A stretch of 64,000 nucleotides of DNA from an uncultured Candidatus Melainabacteria bacterium (GCA_934757245.1 CAKVLH010000003.1:1-64000), one strand, 5' to 3'; positions 53,662-63,212 are shown, counted from the stretch's first letter. Notes: generated by a model not told the origin, from the letters alone. Program-made: numbers and translations.

Positions 53662-53895
53662 TTAAACGGCATTTAAATCTTTAACTTCTTTTTCGTGGTC
53701 TATAAAGAATGCATTTAGCACATCTGCATCATTTCGCAAATGTTTAACTACCGGCGCGAGATTGTAGCATTCCTCTATTTCCGGTTGATTGGTAACAAAA
53801 TAATCAATAACAACCGCTGTGTTATAAATATTGTCCGACCACTTGCTCAATTGCTTAAATTCTTTTGGAGTAATATTTAATCCGACTTTTTCCAT
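53662..53895 (-). CDS. Small R-M-associated protein, paralogue of the 69-aa protein at 38384
   Basis: 77 residues, strong SD AAGGAGGT. Closely similar to the protein at 38384-38593 over ~66 residues, with an extra C-terminal tail (VKDLNAV). It is divergent from the methyltransferase gene at 54025 (129-nt gap), the same arrangement as the other copy. Predicted helical. The function is unknown. Confidence 0.75.
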   Translation of the reverse strand: MEKVGLNITPKEFKQLSKWSDNIYNTAVVIDYFVTNQPEIEECYNLAPVVKHLRNDADVLNAFFIDHEKEVKDLNAV

Positions 53896-54024
53896 ACGAC
53901 CTCCTTAAGTCTGCTGTATAAATCACTTAAAATTAACTAATAGTCAAGCTTTTCATAGGACACAAAACGTAACGAATACTCTTAATAATTGGTCTTTCAA
54001 GTATTTTTATACTAATATGAAAAT

Positions 54025-55896
54025 ATGGAAAGTATGGTTTTAGAGAAAAAAGATAAATTATTACCTATCAGCGATGTTGTAAAGGCAGAGAGGCACACAC
54101 CTGTTTATCAAATGCACAAATATTTTGCAAGAAGACCTCACAATGTTTTTCGACACCTTATTCAATACTACTCTAATCCTGGAGAAGTAGTTTTAGACTG
54201 TTTTTGCGGTGGTGGAGTTACAATATTTGAGTCATTAGCATCTGATAGAAAAGTTATAGGTTGTGATATAAATCCATTGGCAACTTTTATTACACAAATG
54301 CAAATTTTGAAAATAGATACCAATGAATTGAAATCATTTTTGTTTAATTTTATTGATTCTGTTGAAAACGATTTGAATGATATTTATAAAACACCAGAAA
54401 ATAATCTTATTGAATGGACTGAATGGGCATATACAATAAAATGCCCAGTTTGTGGAGAAACAATAATACTAAGTAACGATAATAAGCTTACCCCTGGTAA
54501 ATTTAAATGTTCAAATGCAAATTGCAAAGGTCATAAGCTCGGAATAAAAAGAACAGAAGGAACACCATTAAGTAGTGTACCTTTATCTTATAAGTTAATT
54601 GGTGACGAGACCATATACAATTATAATGATAATCAAAAAGAATTTATAATAAATAAAATTGAAAAGTATAATATAGATACATTTAATGTTAATCCCGATA
54701 CTAAAATACCAAAAAATTGGGACAGACAAATAGAAGATTGTTTGAATGTTAAAGGAATATACAATTTTAGCGATTTATTTACTAAAAGAAATTATTTTGT
54801 TAACTTATACATCTTTAATAAAATATTAGAATTAAAAAACAAACCAAATTTTTCAAAAGAATATTTAGATTGCTTATATTTTGTTTTTAGTTCAACTATA
54901 AGATATACAAATAATATGACCAGGGTTACTGCTAACTGGGAAGGCGGGAAACCAACATCAATGGACAAACATGCCTATTGGTTACCTAATCAATATATTG
55001 AAACAAATGTCTTTGATGTATTTAGAAAACGTATCAACAGTGCATTAAAAGGTTGGTCTTATACAAATGAACAAATAACAAATGAGGTATTTGCTGCAAG
55101 CAATTTCAAAGAATTATTAAATTCAAATTATATGATACTAAACCAAGATTCTAGCTCTTTACCTATTCCAGATAAATCTATCGACGTTGTAATAACTGAT
55201 CCTCCATACGGAAGCAATGTACAATATAGTGAACTGTCATCAATTTGGAACATTTGGTATAAAATGTATGCTGGCTTAAACTCCTATATATATAAAGAAG
55301 GAGAAGCAGTTGTAAACAGAAAGCAAAATTTTGATGGTTCTAAAGATATTAAAGATTATGAAAATGCATTATATAGAGTATTTAAAGAATGTAATCGAGT
55401 CTTAAAAGATGATGCATATCTAGTTTTTACCTTTAACAACAAAGATATTAGGATATGGCTTGCTATATTATCTGCACTAGTAAAAGCTGGATTTTATTTG
55501 CCTGAAGGTGGAATAATTTTTCAAGATTTTATTCAATCATATAAAAATACTTCTCATTTAAAATTTTCAGGTAATATTCATGGAGATTTTATATATTCAT
55601 TTAAAAAGTGCAATTATAATGATTATTGTCAAAAAATAATCAAGCATGATTTATATTCTTCAATAGATGAATGTATTGTAAATTTATATAAAAATAACGA
55701 TAAATATAGCACACCTGAATTATATAGATTTTTGTTTTCAACTATTGTTCAAACAATGATCAATTTAATTCGTTATCAAATACAAAATCCTGATGATAAA
55801 ACAAACATATCTTATGATGATATGTCATCAGATTTTGTAGATACTTACCTAAAGCAAACTTTGATATATAAGGATGGATATTGGTATAAAAAATGA
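54025..55896 (+). CDS. DNA methyltransferase with internal zinc ribbon (DPPY type)
   Basis: 623 residues. Order: VVKAERHTPVYQMHKYFARR at the start; motif I VLDCFCGGGVTIFESL (~58-70); zinc ribbon CPVCGE...CSNANC (~139-165); motif IV TDPPYGSN (~390). This layout, with motif I before IV and a zinc insert, matches DUF1156-like N6-adenine or N4-cytosine enzymes of R-M and defence loci. The last codons overlap the second methyltransferase gene by ATGA. A third, helicase-nuclease gene follows convergently. I assign it as the modification enzyme of the locus. Confidence 0.85.
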   Translation: MESMVLEKKDKLLPISDVVKAERHTPVYQMHKYFARRPHNVFRHLIQYYSNPGEVVLDCFCGGGVTIFESLASDRKVIGCDINPLATFITQMQILKIDTNELKSFLFNFIDSVENDLNDIYKTPENNLIEWTEWAYTIKCPVCGETIILSNDNKLTPGKFKCSNANCKGHKLGIKRTEGTPLSSVPLSYKLIGDETIYNYNDNQKEFIINKIEKYNIDTFNVNPDTKIPKNWDRQIEDCLNVKGIYNFSDLFTKRNYFVNLYIFNKILELKNKPNFSKEYLDCLYFVFSSTIRYTNNMTRVTANWEGGKPTSMDKHAYWLPNQYIETNVFDVFRKRINSALKGWSYTNEQITNEVFAASNFKELLNSNYMILNQDSSSLPIPDKSIDVVITDPPYGSNVQYSELSSIWNIWYKMYAGLNSYIYKEGEAVVNRKQNFDGSKDIKDYENALYRVFKECNRVLKDDAYLVFTFNNKDIRIWLAILSALVKAGFYLPEGGIIFQDFIQSYKNTSHLKFSGNIHGDFIYSFKKCNYNDYCQKIIKHDLYSSIDECIVNLYKNNDKYSTPELYRFLFSTIVQTMINLIRYQIQNPDDKTNISYDDMSSDFVDTYLKQTLIYKDGYWYKK

Positions 55897-57251
55897 CTTG
55901 TACAGCATCTGCAATAACAAAAAATTCAGTATATAAAAACAGAGAATTAGAGAAATTTATTCTATCATTAGAAGAAAAATACCAAATTAATGATAAGATA
56001 AGCGAGTTCCATAATTTAGTAAATTTTGGAGAGAATTTAGATATACCATATCATCGTTGGTTTAAATATAGAGAAGGATATTCTGCGGAGTTAGTAAAAC
56101 GAATAATTACTGAGTCAAACATTTCTTCTGATGAATATTATATTTTAGATCCATTTTGCGGTAGTGGGACGACAATGGTTGTTGCATCTTTATTAGGTTA
56201 TAGCTCAATAGGGATAGATGTAAATCCATTATCAGCATTTATAACTAAACTTAAAAATACGCATTTTAATGAAGAAGATGTAAATAAAATTGAAAATAAA
56301 ATCAAAAAATTTGTCGTCCCAAAAGTATTATCTTGCATAGACAAATACAGTGATATTGCAAAATATTTTAACGAAGAGAGTTTTAACAAATTATTAAAAA
56401 TAAAAACTTTTATTGATTCAATAAATGATTACAAGGTGAGAACATTTTTCTTAGGTGCATTCTTGTGTATAATAGAGGATTGTTCCAATCGAAAGCGAGA
56501 TGGTAATGGTTTAAAAACTCAAATTACAAAAGTGAAAGATCCTATAACATATTTCAAAGCAAAATTAGAAGATATGCTTAACGATATAAAAAGATATTGT
56601 ATTCCCGATAATGTATGTACAGATTCTATTGCAGACAACTCTGCTTATTTATACACACATATATTAGATAAAAATAAAAGAGAAAATAAACAATTAGGTC
56701 TAATTATATTTTCACCACCCTATGCAAATTCTTTTGATTATTTTGAATCATATAAATTAGAATTAGTATTTTGTGATTTTGCAGATAACATAACAAAGAT
56801 TAATGAATACAGGCATGATGCAGTAAGATCCTTTGTAAAAAACAATAGTTGCACAATTAAAAATGATGATCCATATATAAATATGCTTGCAGATGAAATT
56901 AAAAAAGCGATTCCAGAAAAAGAAACATTAACAGGCAAAAAGGATTCTAGAACAAGAAAAGTTCCGGCAATGATTAAAGGTTATTTTTCTGACATGCATG
57001 AAATTATACAGGAATGTGCTCTATCATTACCTAAATCTAAAAGATGTTATATTGTTGTTGACCAAAGTTCATATTTAGGTAAAATAGTTCCCACAGATTT
57101 GCTATTTGGGTATATTGCCGAGAAATGTGGATTGAAAGTAGTTGAAATAGATGTTTGTCGCAATGCTAAAACATCAGGACAACAAATTCAGCGTTTCCCA
57201 TACCTCAAAACAGCTTTACGTGAAAGTATTGTTGTTTTAGAAAAAATTTAA
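55893..57251 (+). CDS. Second DNA methyltransferase (SPPY type, probable N4-cytosine)
   Basis: 452 residues. Motif I ILDPFCGSGTTMV (~85) and motif IV FSPPYANSFDY (~272) identify a beta-class N4-cytosine-type enzyme. N-terminal part (~1-70) includes NLVNFGENLDIPYHRWFKYR, as in solitary and Type-II-like SPPY enzymes. Translationally coupled to the DPPY enzyme by a 4-nt overlap. Its 3' end overlaps the convergent helicase gene by 4 nt. Confidence 0.88.
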   Translation: MTCTASAITKNSVYKNRELEKFILSLEEKYQINDKISEFHNLVNFGENLDIPYHRWFKYREGYSAELVKRIITESNISSDEYYILDPFCGSGTTMVVASLLGYSSIGIDVNPLSAFITKLKNTHFNEEDVNKIENKIKKFVVPKVLSCIDKYSDIAKYFNEESFNKLLKIKTFIDSINDYKVRTFFLGAFLCIIEDCSNRKRDGNGLKTQITKVKDPITYFKAKLEDMLNDIKRYCIPDNVCTDSIADNSAYLYTHILDKNKRENKQLGLIIFSPPYANSFDYFESYKLELVFCDFADNITKINEYRHDAVRSFVKNNSCTIKNDDPYINMLADEIKKAIPEKETLTGKKDSRTRKVPAMIKGYFSDMHEIIQECALSLPKSKRCYIVVDQSSYLGKIVPTDLLFGYIAEKCGLKVVEIDVCRNAKTSGQQIQRFPYLKTALRESIVVLEKI

Positions 57252-60094
57252 TATAACTGATTAAAATAATACTCAATAAATTCATCCGCAGAACTTATTT
57301 GTTCTACTACTTGAGTTTTTTCTATTAAATCTTTTATTTTATCATCTGAATTTGCTTTTTTGATAATTGTATTACCGTCTGCGTAAAAAATATCGCTATA
57401 AACAGTTGTTAAATGATTTTTAAAATAAAGAAATTGATTGCCTGCGGTTGTAATCCTTGGCCTTGACCATACATCACCCATTGAATAATTTAACTCATAC
57501 TTATCATTTAACATATAAAGAACTTTTTCTTTGTTTTCATTATTTAAAGCTTCAATATTATAATAAGTATCTTGCAAATAATTTATTCTTTTTATCATCT
57601 CTTCTACCATATTAGTATCTGTAGATTGAGCAGAAAATAATGAATATAAAAATTCTAATCTTGATAATTTATCGATACAAAAAAATGTATTAAACAACGC
57701 TCTATACGGAAATAATAAAGTAGCATTAGTTTTATTAAAAAATGAATACTTCAATAATTGATACTTTAAAATTTCTATAAAATTATTTTCTCTATTCAAA
57801 TACTTTTTCCCAATAGCAGAAATTTTATATAACTTATCTGAATTTTTTTGAATAAAACCACCTCGTAATGTATGAGATACATTGTTATGGCTTTGACCAA
57901 CCTTCACGTCGTTTCTATTCAATATACTTTTACCTACAATAGAAAATCTTTCGAGAGTAGCATCTACGTCTTTTTTATACGAATCAACAGCATAGTCAAC
58001 AAGAGATTTAAAATTTCTTTCCATATCTAATTTTCTGTCACCTGCAACATGGACATATTCAGTTGTTGAAACCCCTGTAACAGGATCTTTATTTACCTGG
58101 GCAATTTGTAAATATAAATTTTCAGATAAATTTTCAATGTTAACCTTGGTAGGCAACACAACTACTCTACTACTTATATCACTACCTTTATTTACCCTTC
58201 CTGTTTTTGCAGCTTGGTAATTTATATCATCAATTATTGTCGCTAAACGCTTATCTTGATCTCTTATTGCTTGAACAACATCAAATAACGGTTCAAAACA
58301 CTCAGTAATTTCCGCTTGTGTTCCGTCATTATTTAAAATTATAGGAACAATAACGTATGCAATCTTTTCATTATCTGTTCTTGAATTCTTACGTAAAGCT
58401 CTTCCTACGGCTTGAATAATATCTATTTCAGAATGCTTTGGATCCGCAAAGTATACCGAGTCTATAGCCGGGATATCAACACCTTCTGTTAAGCAATTTA
58501 CGTTTGTCATTAAACCATATTCAAACTCATCAAAATAATGAAAGATTTTTCTTCGGATCCCTGCTCTTTGTTTTCCGTTTACGTGGTCTAAATATAAACA
58601 ATTTATGTCTATATTAGGGCACAATTCCGAAATATATGATTTTAATCCATTATCCTTATTTATAAAGTTTTGAGCTTCTTTGATTGATGAATGATAAGAT
58701 ATTGTTTTATGTATATTTAAATCTTTTAAACATTTCGCATATATCAACTGTTTATATACATTATTAATAGTTTGAGTCGAATCCCCAACACTTACATATT
58801 TATTTTGCTTTAAAAGATTTGCTAATTCTTCTTCCGTAACACAAGCCACAACAATCTGATAATCAGATATTATACCTTTGCCTATTGCATTTGCAAATGA
58901 TAAAGAGTCATCAAATGTTGGTCCATATACTTCTTCATCATCCATAGAAAATACCCGATATTCAAAAGCTTTTGCTGCATTTTTTACTCTTTTGCTAACC
59001 ATTTTTTCAGTTGCGGTCATAAATAAACGTTTTTTAATAGAAATAAATGAGTCATCTAATCCGTATGTGAAAAGTTCCGAGTTTTTAGCTCCTGCGGTTC
59101 TATGTGCTTCATCAAAAAATGCCAAATCAAAAGAAAACTCCGGGAGTTCAATTAATGCATTAGCAATAGCATCTAGAGATTGATATGTGCTAAATATTAC
59201 TTTATTACCAGTTGAAGATAAAAACTTTTTAATTTCTTCTGAATCTGTTGTAACTGGGAAATTAAACTGAGATGCACTCTTAATAATGTAATCTTCTTTA
59301 TCGCCGATCACTGATTCGTCACTACAAACTGCAATATATGAGAAAGTTTTACTTCTATTATCTGTCCAAGCCTCAATAGTTTGTTTAACGAGTGATAAAC
59401 TAGGAGCAATAAACAACGTGGTATTTGGTTCGGGATTAAGTTGTTCTTTTATCCATAATGCAGTTAAAGTTTTACCAGTACCGCAAGCAGCAATAAATTT
59501 ACCTCTCTTGTAGGTATCAAATTTCTTTGTAATATTTTTTATTATATCTTTTTGGTATTCATATGGTTTTTTGATATTATGGCTCGGTAGTCTATTTTCA
59601 TGTGTGAAAATGTTAAAAACATTAAAGAAATTATCATCTAATGAATCAAGAGTATCAACTAAAATAGAAAACTGGTCTTTTTTCTTGTCTGATTGTTCTG
59701 GTAAACTGTATGTATTGGCTATAATACATCTATAATCAGCATGTTCTGATTCTGCCCAAAATGTGGAAAGTTCTCTATATGATGGTTGATTGTCTCTATC
59801 AGAACGGAATTTAACTTGATATGCCACTATTTGATTATCTGTTCTTACATATACACCATCAACCCCATAATCAGTATCTTCAAGTTTTATCGATTCTTTT
59901 ATTTCATTTGGAATATCTTCAGACATATACACTTCTTCTATTTGGTAAAAATCTTTCTTTATAGAAAAATATGCATAAACAAATTCTTCAAATAAGTCTC
60001 CACGTTCTTTTTCCTCAGCTTTACTCCTGATTCCATCTTCTATTTCTTTCCAAGAACTATATTTATTTTCCGTATAAAATTTACTAAACTTCAT
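57248..60094 (-). CDS. Restriction-type nuclease-helicase (Mrr-like domain plus SF2 helicase)
   Basis: 948 residues. Residues ~30-110 are a Mrr-type nuclease: FEEFVYAYF, DYGVDGVYV (Asp ~78) and AYQVKFR (Gln-Val-Lys ~91). Then SF2 helicase: Q-like YQKDIIKNI, Walker A ACGTGKT (~205), DEAHRT (~328), TATE, and motif VI QAVGRALRKN. The C-terminal ~300 residues are unassigned. Translocating restriction enzymes of this layout cut DNA with specificity set by associated methyltransferases. Here the methyltransferases are encoded on the opposite strand, meeting it tail to tail. Confidence 0.88.
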   Translation of the reverse strand: MKFSKFYTENKYSSWKEIEDGIRSKAEEKERGDLFEEFVYAYFSIKKDFYQIEEVYMSEDIPNEIKESIKLEDTDYGVDGVYVRTDNQIVAYQVKFRSDRDNQPSYRELSTFWAESEHADYRCIIANTYSLPEQSDKKKDQFSILVDTLDSLDDNFFNVFNIFTHENRLPSHNIKKPYEYQKDIIKNITKKFDTYKRGKFIAACGTGKTLTALWIKEQLNPEPNTTLFIAPSLSLVKQTIEAWTDNRSKTFSYIAVCSDESVIGDKEDYIIKSASQFNFPVTTDSEEIKKFLSSTGNKVIFSTYQSLDAIANALIELPEFSFDLAFFDEAHRTAGAKNSELFTYGLDDSFISIKKRLFMTATEKMVSKRVKNAAKAFEYRVFSMDDEEVYGPTFDDSLSFANAIGKGIISDYQIVVACVTEEELANLLKQNKYVSVGDSTQTINNVYKQLIYAKCLKDLNIHKTISYHSSIKEAQNFINKDNGLKSYISELCPNIDINCLYLDHVNGKQRAGIRRKIFHYFDEFEYGLMTNVNCLTEGVDIPAIDSVYFADPKHSEIDIIQAVGRALRKNSRTDNEKIAYVIVPIILNNDGTQAEITECFEPLFDVVQAIRDQDKRLATIIDDINYQAAKTGRVNKGSDISSRVVVLPTKVNIENLSENLYLQIAQVNKDPVTGVSTTEYVHVAGDRKLDMERNFKSLVDYAVDSYKKDVDATLERFSIVGKSILNRNDVKVGQSHNNVSHTLRGGFIQKNSDKLYKISAIGKKYLNRENNFIEILKYQLLKYSFFNKTNATLLFPYRALFNTFFCIDKLSRLEFLYSLFSAQSTDTNMVEEMIKRINYLQDTYYNIEALNNENKEKVLYMLNDKYELNYSMGDVWSRPRITTAGNQFLYFKNHLTTVYSDIFYADGNTIIKKANSDDKIKDLIEKTQVVEQISSADEFIEYYFNQLY

Positions 60095-60248
60095 ATGCTA
60101 CTCCTACTTTTTTACTTATATCAAAAAAATACATTTGCGAAAAGAGTTATAAGCTTATAATTAATTAGTTGCAAGCAAATAAGAATAGATTAAATATTTG
60201 TAATATAATACTATTGTAATAAATTAGTGTTGTTAATATAGGTAATAA

Positions 60249-60920
60249 ATGCAGTATATACATTTAGAAAAGTTTTCAGTTAATAAAGAATATACAAATG
60301 ATAGAGTTCTAAAATATTTCGAAAATAATAAACATTCAGCAGGATGTGACTTGGGTAATAAAGTTCTATATAATATGTGTAAAGAAAATATTGAACACAT
60401 AGATGAAGATACTATAGCAAGTAAAATTTGGTTAATAGGAAGAAGTTATGCCGCTGCTTTAGAACGACGTAAAAATGCGGATGGTTATAATCCCTATTTT
60501 TATACGCAAGTAGCCAAAAGGTTAATAAAAAAATTTCGGTATATTGATAAAACAATTCAATATTTAAATAATTGTGAATTTTTTAATGAAACAAACTCAG
60601 ACACTGCTTTAGAATTACATTATTCCTTAACAAAATTCTTTTATGACGAAACTAAATTAAATAAACGTTCATTAGCCTCTAAATATCTACATTTTCATTG
60701 TCCAAATGTATTTTTTATTTATGACAGTAGGGCACGTCAAAATTTATCTAAATATGTACATAAGAGTAATAAAAAAATAGAAAATACCAAGAATATTGAT
60801 TATGATTATATGATTTTTTGTAATAGAATGCTAAAATTGCAAAGATATATCTACAATAATTTTAATCAATGTTTATCTACAAGAGAGTTGGATGACTTGT
60901 TACTATACTATACAAAATAG
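60249..60920 (+). CDS. Conserved hypothetical protein next to the R-M locus (223 aa)
   Basis: 223 residues. Recognisable segments: ASKIWLIGRSYAAALERRKN, RSLASKYLHFHCPNVFFIYD, and DSRARQNLSKYV. I recall proteins with this pattern beside restriction systems but know no function for them. No membrane or signal segment. It is divergent from the nuclease-helicase gene by 154 nt and is the last gene before the right direct repeat, so it belongs to the island. Confidence 0.6.
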   Translation: MQYIHLEKFSVNKEYTNDRVLKYFENNKHSAGCDLGNKVLYNMCKENIEHIDEDTIASKIWLIGRSYAAALERRKNADGYNPYFYTQVAKRLIKKFRYIDKTIQYLNNCEFFNETNSDTALELHYSLTKFFYDETKLNKRSLASKYLHFHCPNVFFIYDSRARQNLSKYVHKSNKKIENTKNIDYDYMIFCNRMLKLQRYIYNNFNQCLSTRELDDLLLYYTK

Positions 60921-60970
60921 TATCAGTAACTTTGAGAGTGAATTATCAAGGCGTTTTGGAATTTGTATCA

Positions 60971-61027
60971 GGGAATTTTGAAATTCTTCCCTCAAAACTT
61001 AAAAAGTTTGAGAATTCTCTCAAACTT
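60971..61027. repeat. Two adjacent hairpins after the 223-residue gene
   Basis: GGGAA...TTCCC (60971-60991) and a 10-bp perfect stem AAGTTTGAGA/TCTCAAACTT with loop ATTC (61004-61027). They lie 50-107 nt past the stop and may terminate transcription or bind protein; no long T-run follows. Confidence 0.6.
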
Positions 61028-61095
61028 CCGGGGGTACTTTTCTCAATCTCTCTGATAATCTACAGTCTAGTTATATAGATAACAATCGAACTTCT

Positions 61096-61166
61096 GAAAC
61101 AGGCATTAAAAAAGGGCTTGAAGCTAATTCTTGCCCTAATAATAGAAAAAACTCCCCAGGTTGGAC
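61096..61166. repeat. Right copy of 71-nt direct repeat (att-like) overlapping tRNA-Asn
   Basis: 68/71 identical to 38897-38967. It spans the tRNA-Asn 3' end (61152-61166) and the terminator hairpin downstream of it. The tRNA is intact on this side, so this is the side that keeps the functional tRNA after integration. Confidence 0.85.
61107..61137 (-). terminator. tRNA-Asn terminator
   Basis: On the minus strand AGGGC...GCCCT stem (61113-61137) followed by a T-run (61107-61112). It lies 15 nt beyond the tRNA 3' end. The hairpin is duplicated in the left repeat (38914-38938). Confidence 0.6.
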
Positions 61167-61223
61167 TCGAACCAACAACCTACCGGTTAACAGCCGGTTG
61201 CTCCGCCATTGAGCTACTGAGGA
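61152..61223 (-). tRNA. tRNA-Asn (anticodon GUU)
   Basis: 72 nt, no encoded CCA. Acceptor TCCTCAG pairs with CTGGGGA over 7 bp (one T-G). The D-arm is GCTC/GAGC, the anticodon arm is CCGGC-T-GTT-AA-CCGG-type with anticodon GTT, and the T-arm is GTTGG-TTCGAGT-CCAAC. Discriminator base G. It is the only tRNA I found in the window and the apparent insertion site of the island. Confidence 0.95.
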
Positions 61224-61357
61224 TTATTTCTAAAACCATATTTAGTTTACTTCTCTATAGTAACAAATAAATTTTTTTTGTAAAGACCTTTTTTTATATT
61301 TTTTTAAATTCATGCATTTGGAGTATTAAATCGGCATAATTGTGCTAATATATATCT

Positions 61358-61729
61358 ATGCAAAAAGAAATCATGCCACTCAGAAATTACGCACACATCG
61401 GCGATGCAGTTTGGGAAGTCTTTGTTAGAGATTATACAATTCTACAAACCTCAAACAGCAAGCTTCTTCATAAAATCACAACTGACCGAGTAAAAGCATC
61501 TTTTCAAAAGGACATGCTCGAATACATCATGCCAGACCTTACAGAAGAAGAACAAGAGCTTGCAAGACGTGGGCGCAACTTATCAATTCCTGTTGCAAGA
61601 CGTTCTATTCAACACGAATATCGTCCTGCGACGGCGTTTGAAGTCTTAATCGGCTTCTGGTATCTCCATGACAAAGATAGGCTAAATTATTTTTGGAATA
61701 AGTTCAAGCAAACTGAATTTTTTAGTTAA
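61358..61729 (+). CDS. mrnC: Mini-ribonuclease 3
   Basis: 123 residues: NYAHIGDAVWEVFVRDY carries the RNase III signature aspartate region, and EYRPATAFEVLIGFWYL the second catalytic acidic pair, with no dsRNA-binding domain, as in MrnC, which matures 23S rRNA. There is no SD; TAATAT (61346-61351) lies 6 nt before the ATG, suggesting a leaderless mRNA. The 3' end overlaps the convergent TPR gene by 8 nt. Confidence 0.93.
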   Translation: MQKEIMPLRNYAHIGDAVWEVFVRDYTILQTSNSKLLHKITTDRVKASFQKDMLEYIMPDLTEEEQELARRGRNLSIPVARRSIQHEYRPATAFEVLIGFWYLHDKDRLNYFWNKFKQTEFFS

Positions 61730-62753
61730 GCCCCAATTCTGAATTAATACGATTCAAATATTCTGCAACCATTTCACGTTCAGGATACTCAGTTTGTAAA
61801 TCTCTAAGTTCCTTTCTTGCAAGCGCCAAATATCCTGTTTCATAAAGAATTACCGATTTCAAAAATCTTGCTTCAAAAAAATCTCCAACCAACTCTTCAA
61901 GCGCTTTTTTATAATGTTTTTCAGAATAATACAAATTCGCAAGCGCAAAATGATATGTTTGATTCTCAGGCGCTATAGAAATTGCCGTATTATAATACTT
62001 TTTCGCGAAATCCAAATCACCTTTTTTATAATAAGCATTTGCCAAATTAAAATAATAATCAGAATTTGAGCGTTCCTTTTTTATTGCACCAAGAAATGAC
62101 GCAATCGCTGTCTGAAAATTTTCTCTATAAGTTTCAACAAGTCCAATAAAATTCAACTTCTCAGCTGTTAAATCCTTAAATTTATTAATAAAATCAAAAC
62201 ATTTATCTTTTTGATTAAGTGCATAATATATTTGCCCTAAAAGAAGCAAAAAATCTTCATTGTTTTGATTCTCATCTTTAAACGGCAACAAAATATCAAG
62301 CGCTTTTTGAAATTCTTTTTTGTAATAATAAGCTCTTGCGATTTCCATAACAACAACAAAATCGTTCGTATCTGCGTTATACTCAAAAATCTCGTCAAAT
62401 TTATTTTGTTTAATCAAAAGTTTAAAAATTTCAGCCAGATCAATGCTAGAATGTGAAACGCAGTAGATATTTTTTGCAGTTTGTTCGGCTTCTTGCCAAG
62501 CGTTTTTGCTGATAAAAATATTTTTTAAAAACTTCAAAGCCTCGATATGTGCAGGATTTTTCTCCAAAACGGTATCAATGTAGCTCAATGCTTTTTCTTC
62601 ATTTCCTAGTTTGAGATATAAATCCGCAAGTTCCAGCAAAAGCTCTGTGCTTGTATTGTCAAGCTCTAATGCTTTATAAAAAACTTCAATTGCGTGTTTG
62701 TAATGTCCTTTGCTTTTTAAGGCAAAGCCTTCTTGCAACAAATTTTTAATCAT
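61722..62753 (-). CDS. Cytoplasmic-type TPR protein (343 aa)
   Basis: 343 residues made of about nine TPR units (for example HYKHAIEVFYKALELDNTST and DFAKKYYNTAISIAPENQTY). No signal peptide, unlike the TPR protein at 11176. It overlaps the divIC/ftsB-like gene upstream by 8 nt (62746-62753), so the two are cotranscribed. Likely a scaffold; partner unknown, though the operon hints at cell division or envelope. Confidence 0.85.
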   Translation of the reverse strand: MIKNLLQEGFALKSKGHYKHAIEVFYKALELDNTSTELLLELADLYLKLGNEEKALSYIDTVLEKNPAHIEALKFLKNIFISKNAWQEAEQTAKNIYCVSHSSIDLAEIFKLLIKQNKFDEIFEYNADTNDFVVVMEIARAYYYKKEFQKALDILLPFKDENQNNEDFLLLLGQIYYALNQKDKCFDFINKFKDLTAEKLNFIGLVETYRENFQTAIASFLGAIKKERSNSDYYFNLANAYYKKGDLDFAKKYYNTAISIAPENQTYHFALANLYYSEKHYKKALEELVGDFFEARFLKSVILYETGYLALARKELRDLQTEYPEREMVAEYLNRINSELGLN

Positions 62754-63183
62754 GTTTTCTTAATCCGATAATTTTCGGCTTTTCTTCTTTCTCTTCTTCT
62801 TTTGGAGTATTAATAATTACTAAAACTTCGTCTTCACCTGACATTTTAAGATTATTTCTCGCAATGGCTTCCAAACCTGTAACATTTGAGAAGTTTTTGA
62901 TATTGTCTTTCAATTGTTCATTTAAAGCCAACGCAGAATCACGAGTTTTAGTAATTTGAACGATTTTTGCCTTATAAGAAACGATTTTCGAAATATTCAG
63001 AATTGCGCTAATCGTAATTTGAATCAAACAAAGCAACAAAACAACAGTTAAAAAAGAATAGTAAAATCCGTTTACGGTCGAATTTGAACGGGGTCTGTTT
63101 TCGACAGTAACTCTTCCTGATTCTTTTTTAGTCTTATTTACGACCTTTTTGGGTCTTCTTTCTGCTTGCTTGTATCGTATCAT
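62746..63183 (-). CDS. DivIC/FtsB-like septum formation protein
   Basis: 145 residues. A basic cytoplasmic N-terminus (~38 residues), one membrane helix (~40-65, YYSFLTVVLLLCLIQITISA) and a periplasmic coiled coil (~68-105), then GLEAIARNNLKMSGEDEVLV, the conserved DivIC/FtsB end pattern. It would act with FtsL/FtsQ-type proteins at the divisome. A TATAAT (63190-63195) stands 6 nt upstream of the ATG, with TTGTAA 17 nt before it, and no SD, so probably leaderless. Confidence 0.82.
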   Translation of the reverse strand: MIRYKQAERRPKKVVNKTKKESGRVTVENRPRSNSTVNGFYYSFLTVVLLLCLIQITISAILNISKIVSYKAKIVQITKTRDSALALNEQLKDNIKNFSNVTGLEAIARNNLKMSGEDEVLVIINTPKEEEKEEKPKIIGLRKHD

Positions 63184-63212
63184 AAATCAATTATATAAAA
63201 TTTTACTGTTAA

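Noticed and set aside
38968..61095. Integrase gene for the tRNA-Asn island
   Set aside because: I looked for tyrosine (R..H-x-x-R..Y) and serine recombinase patterns in the island's genes and found none.
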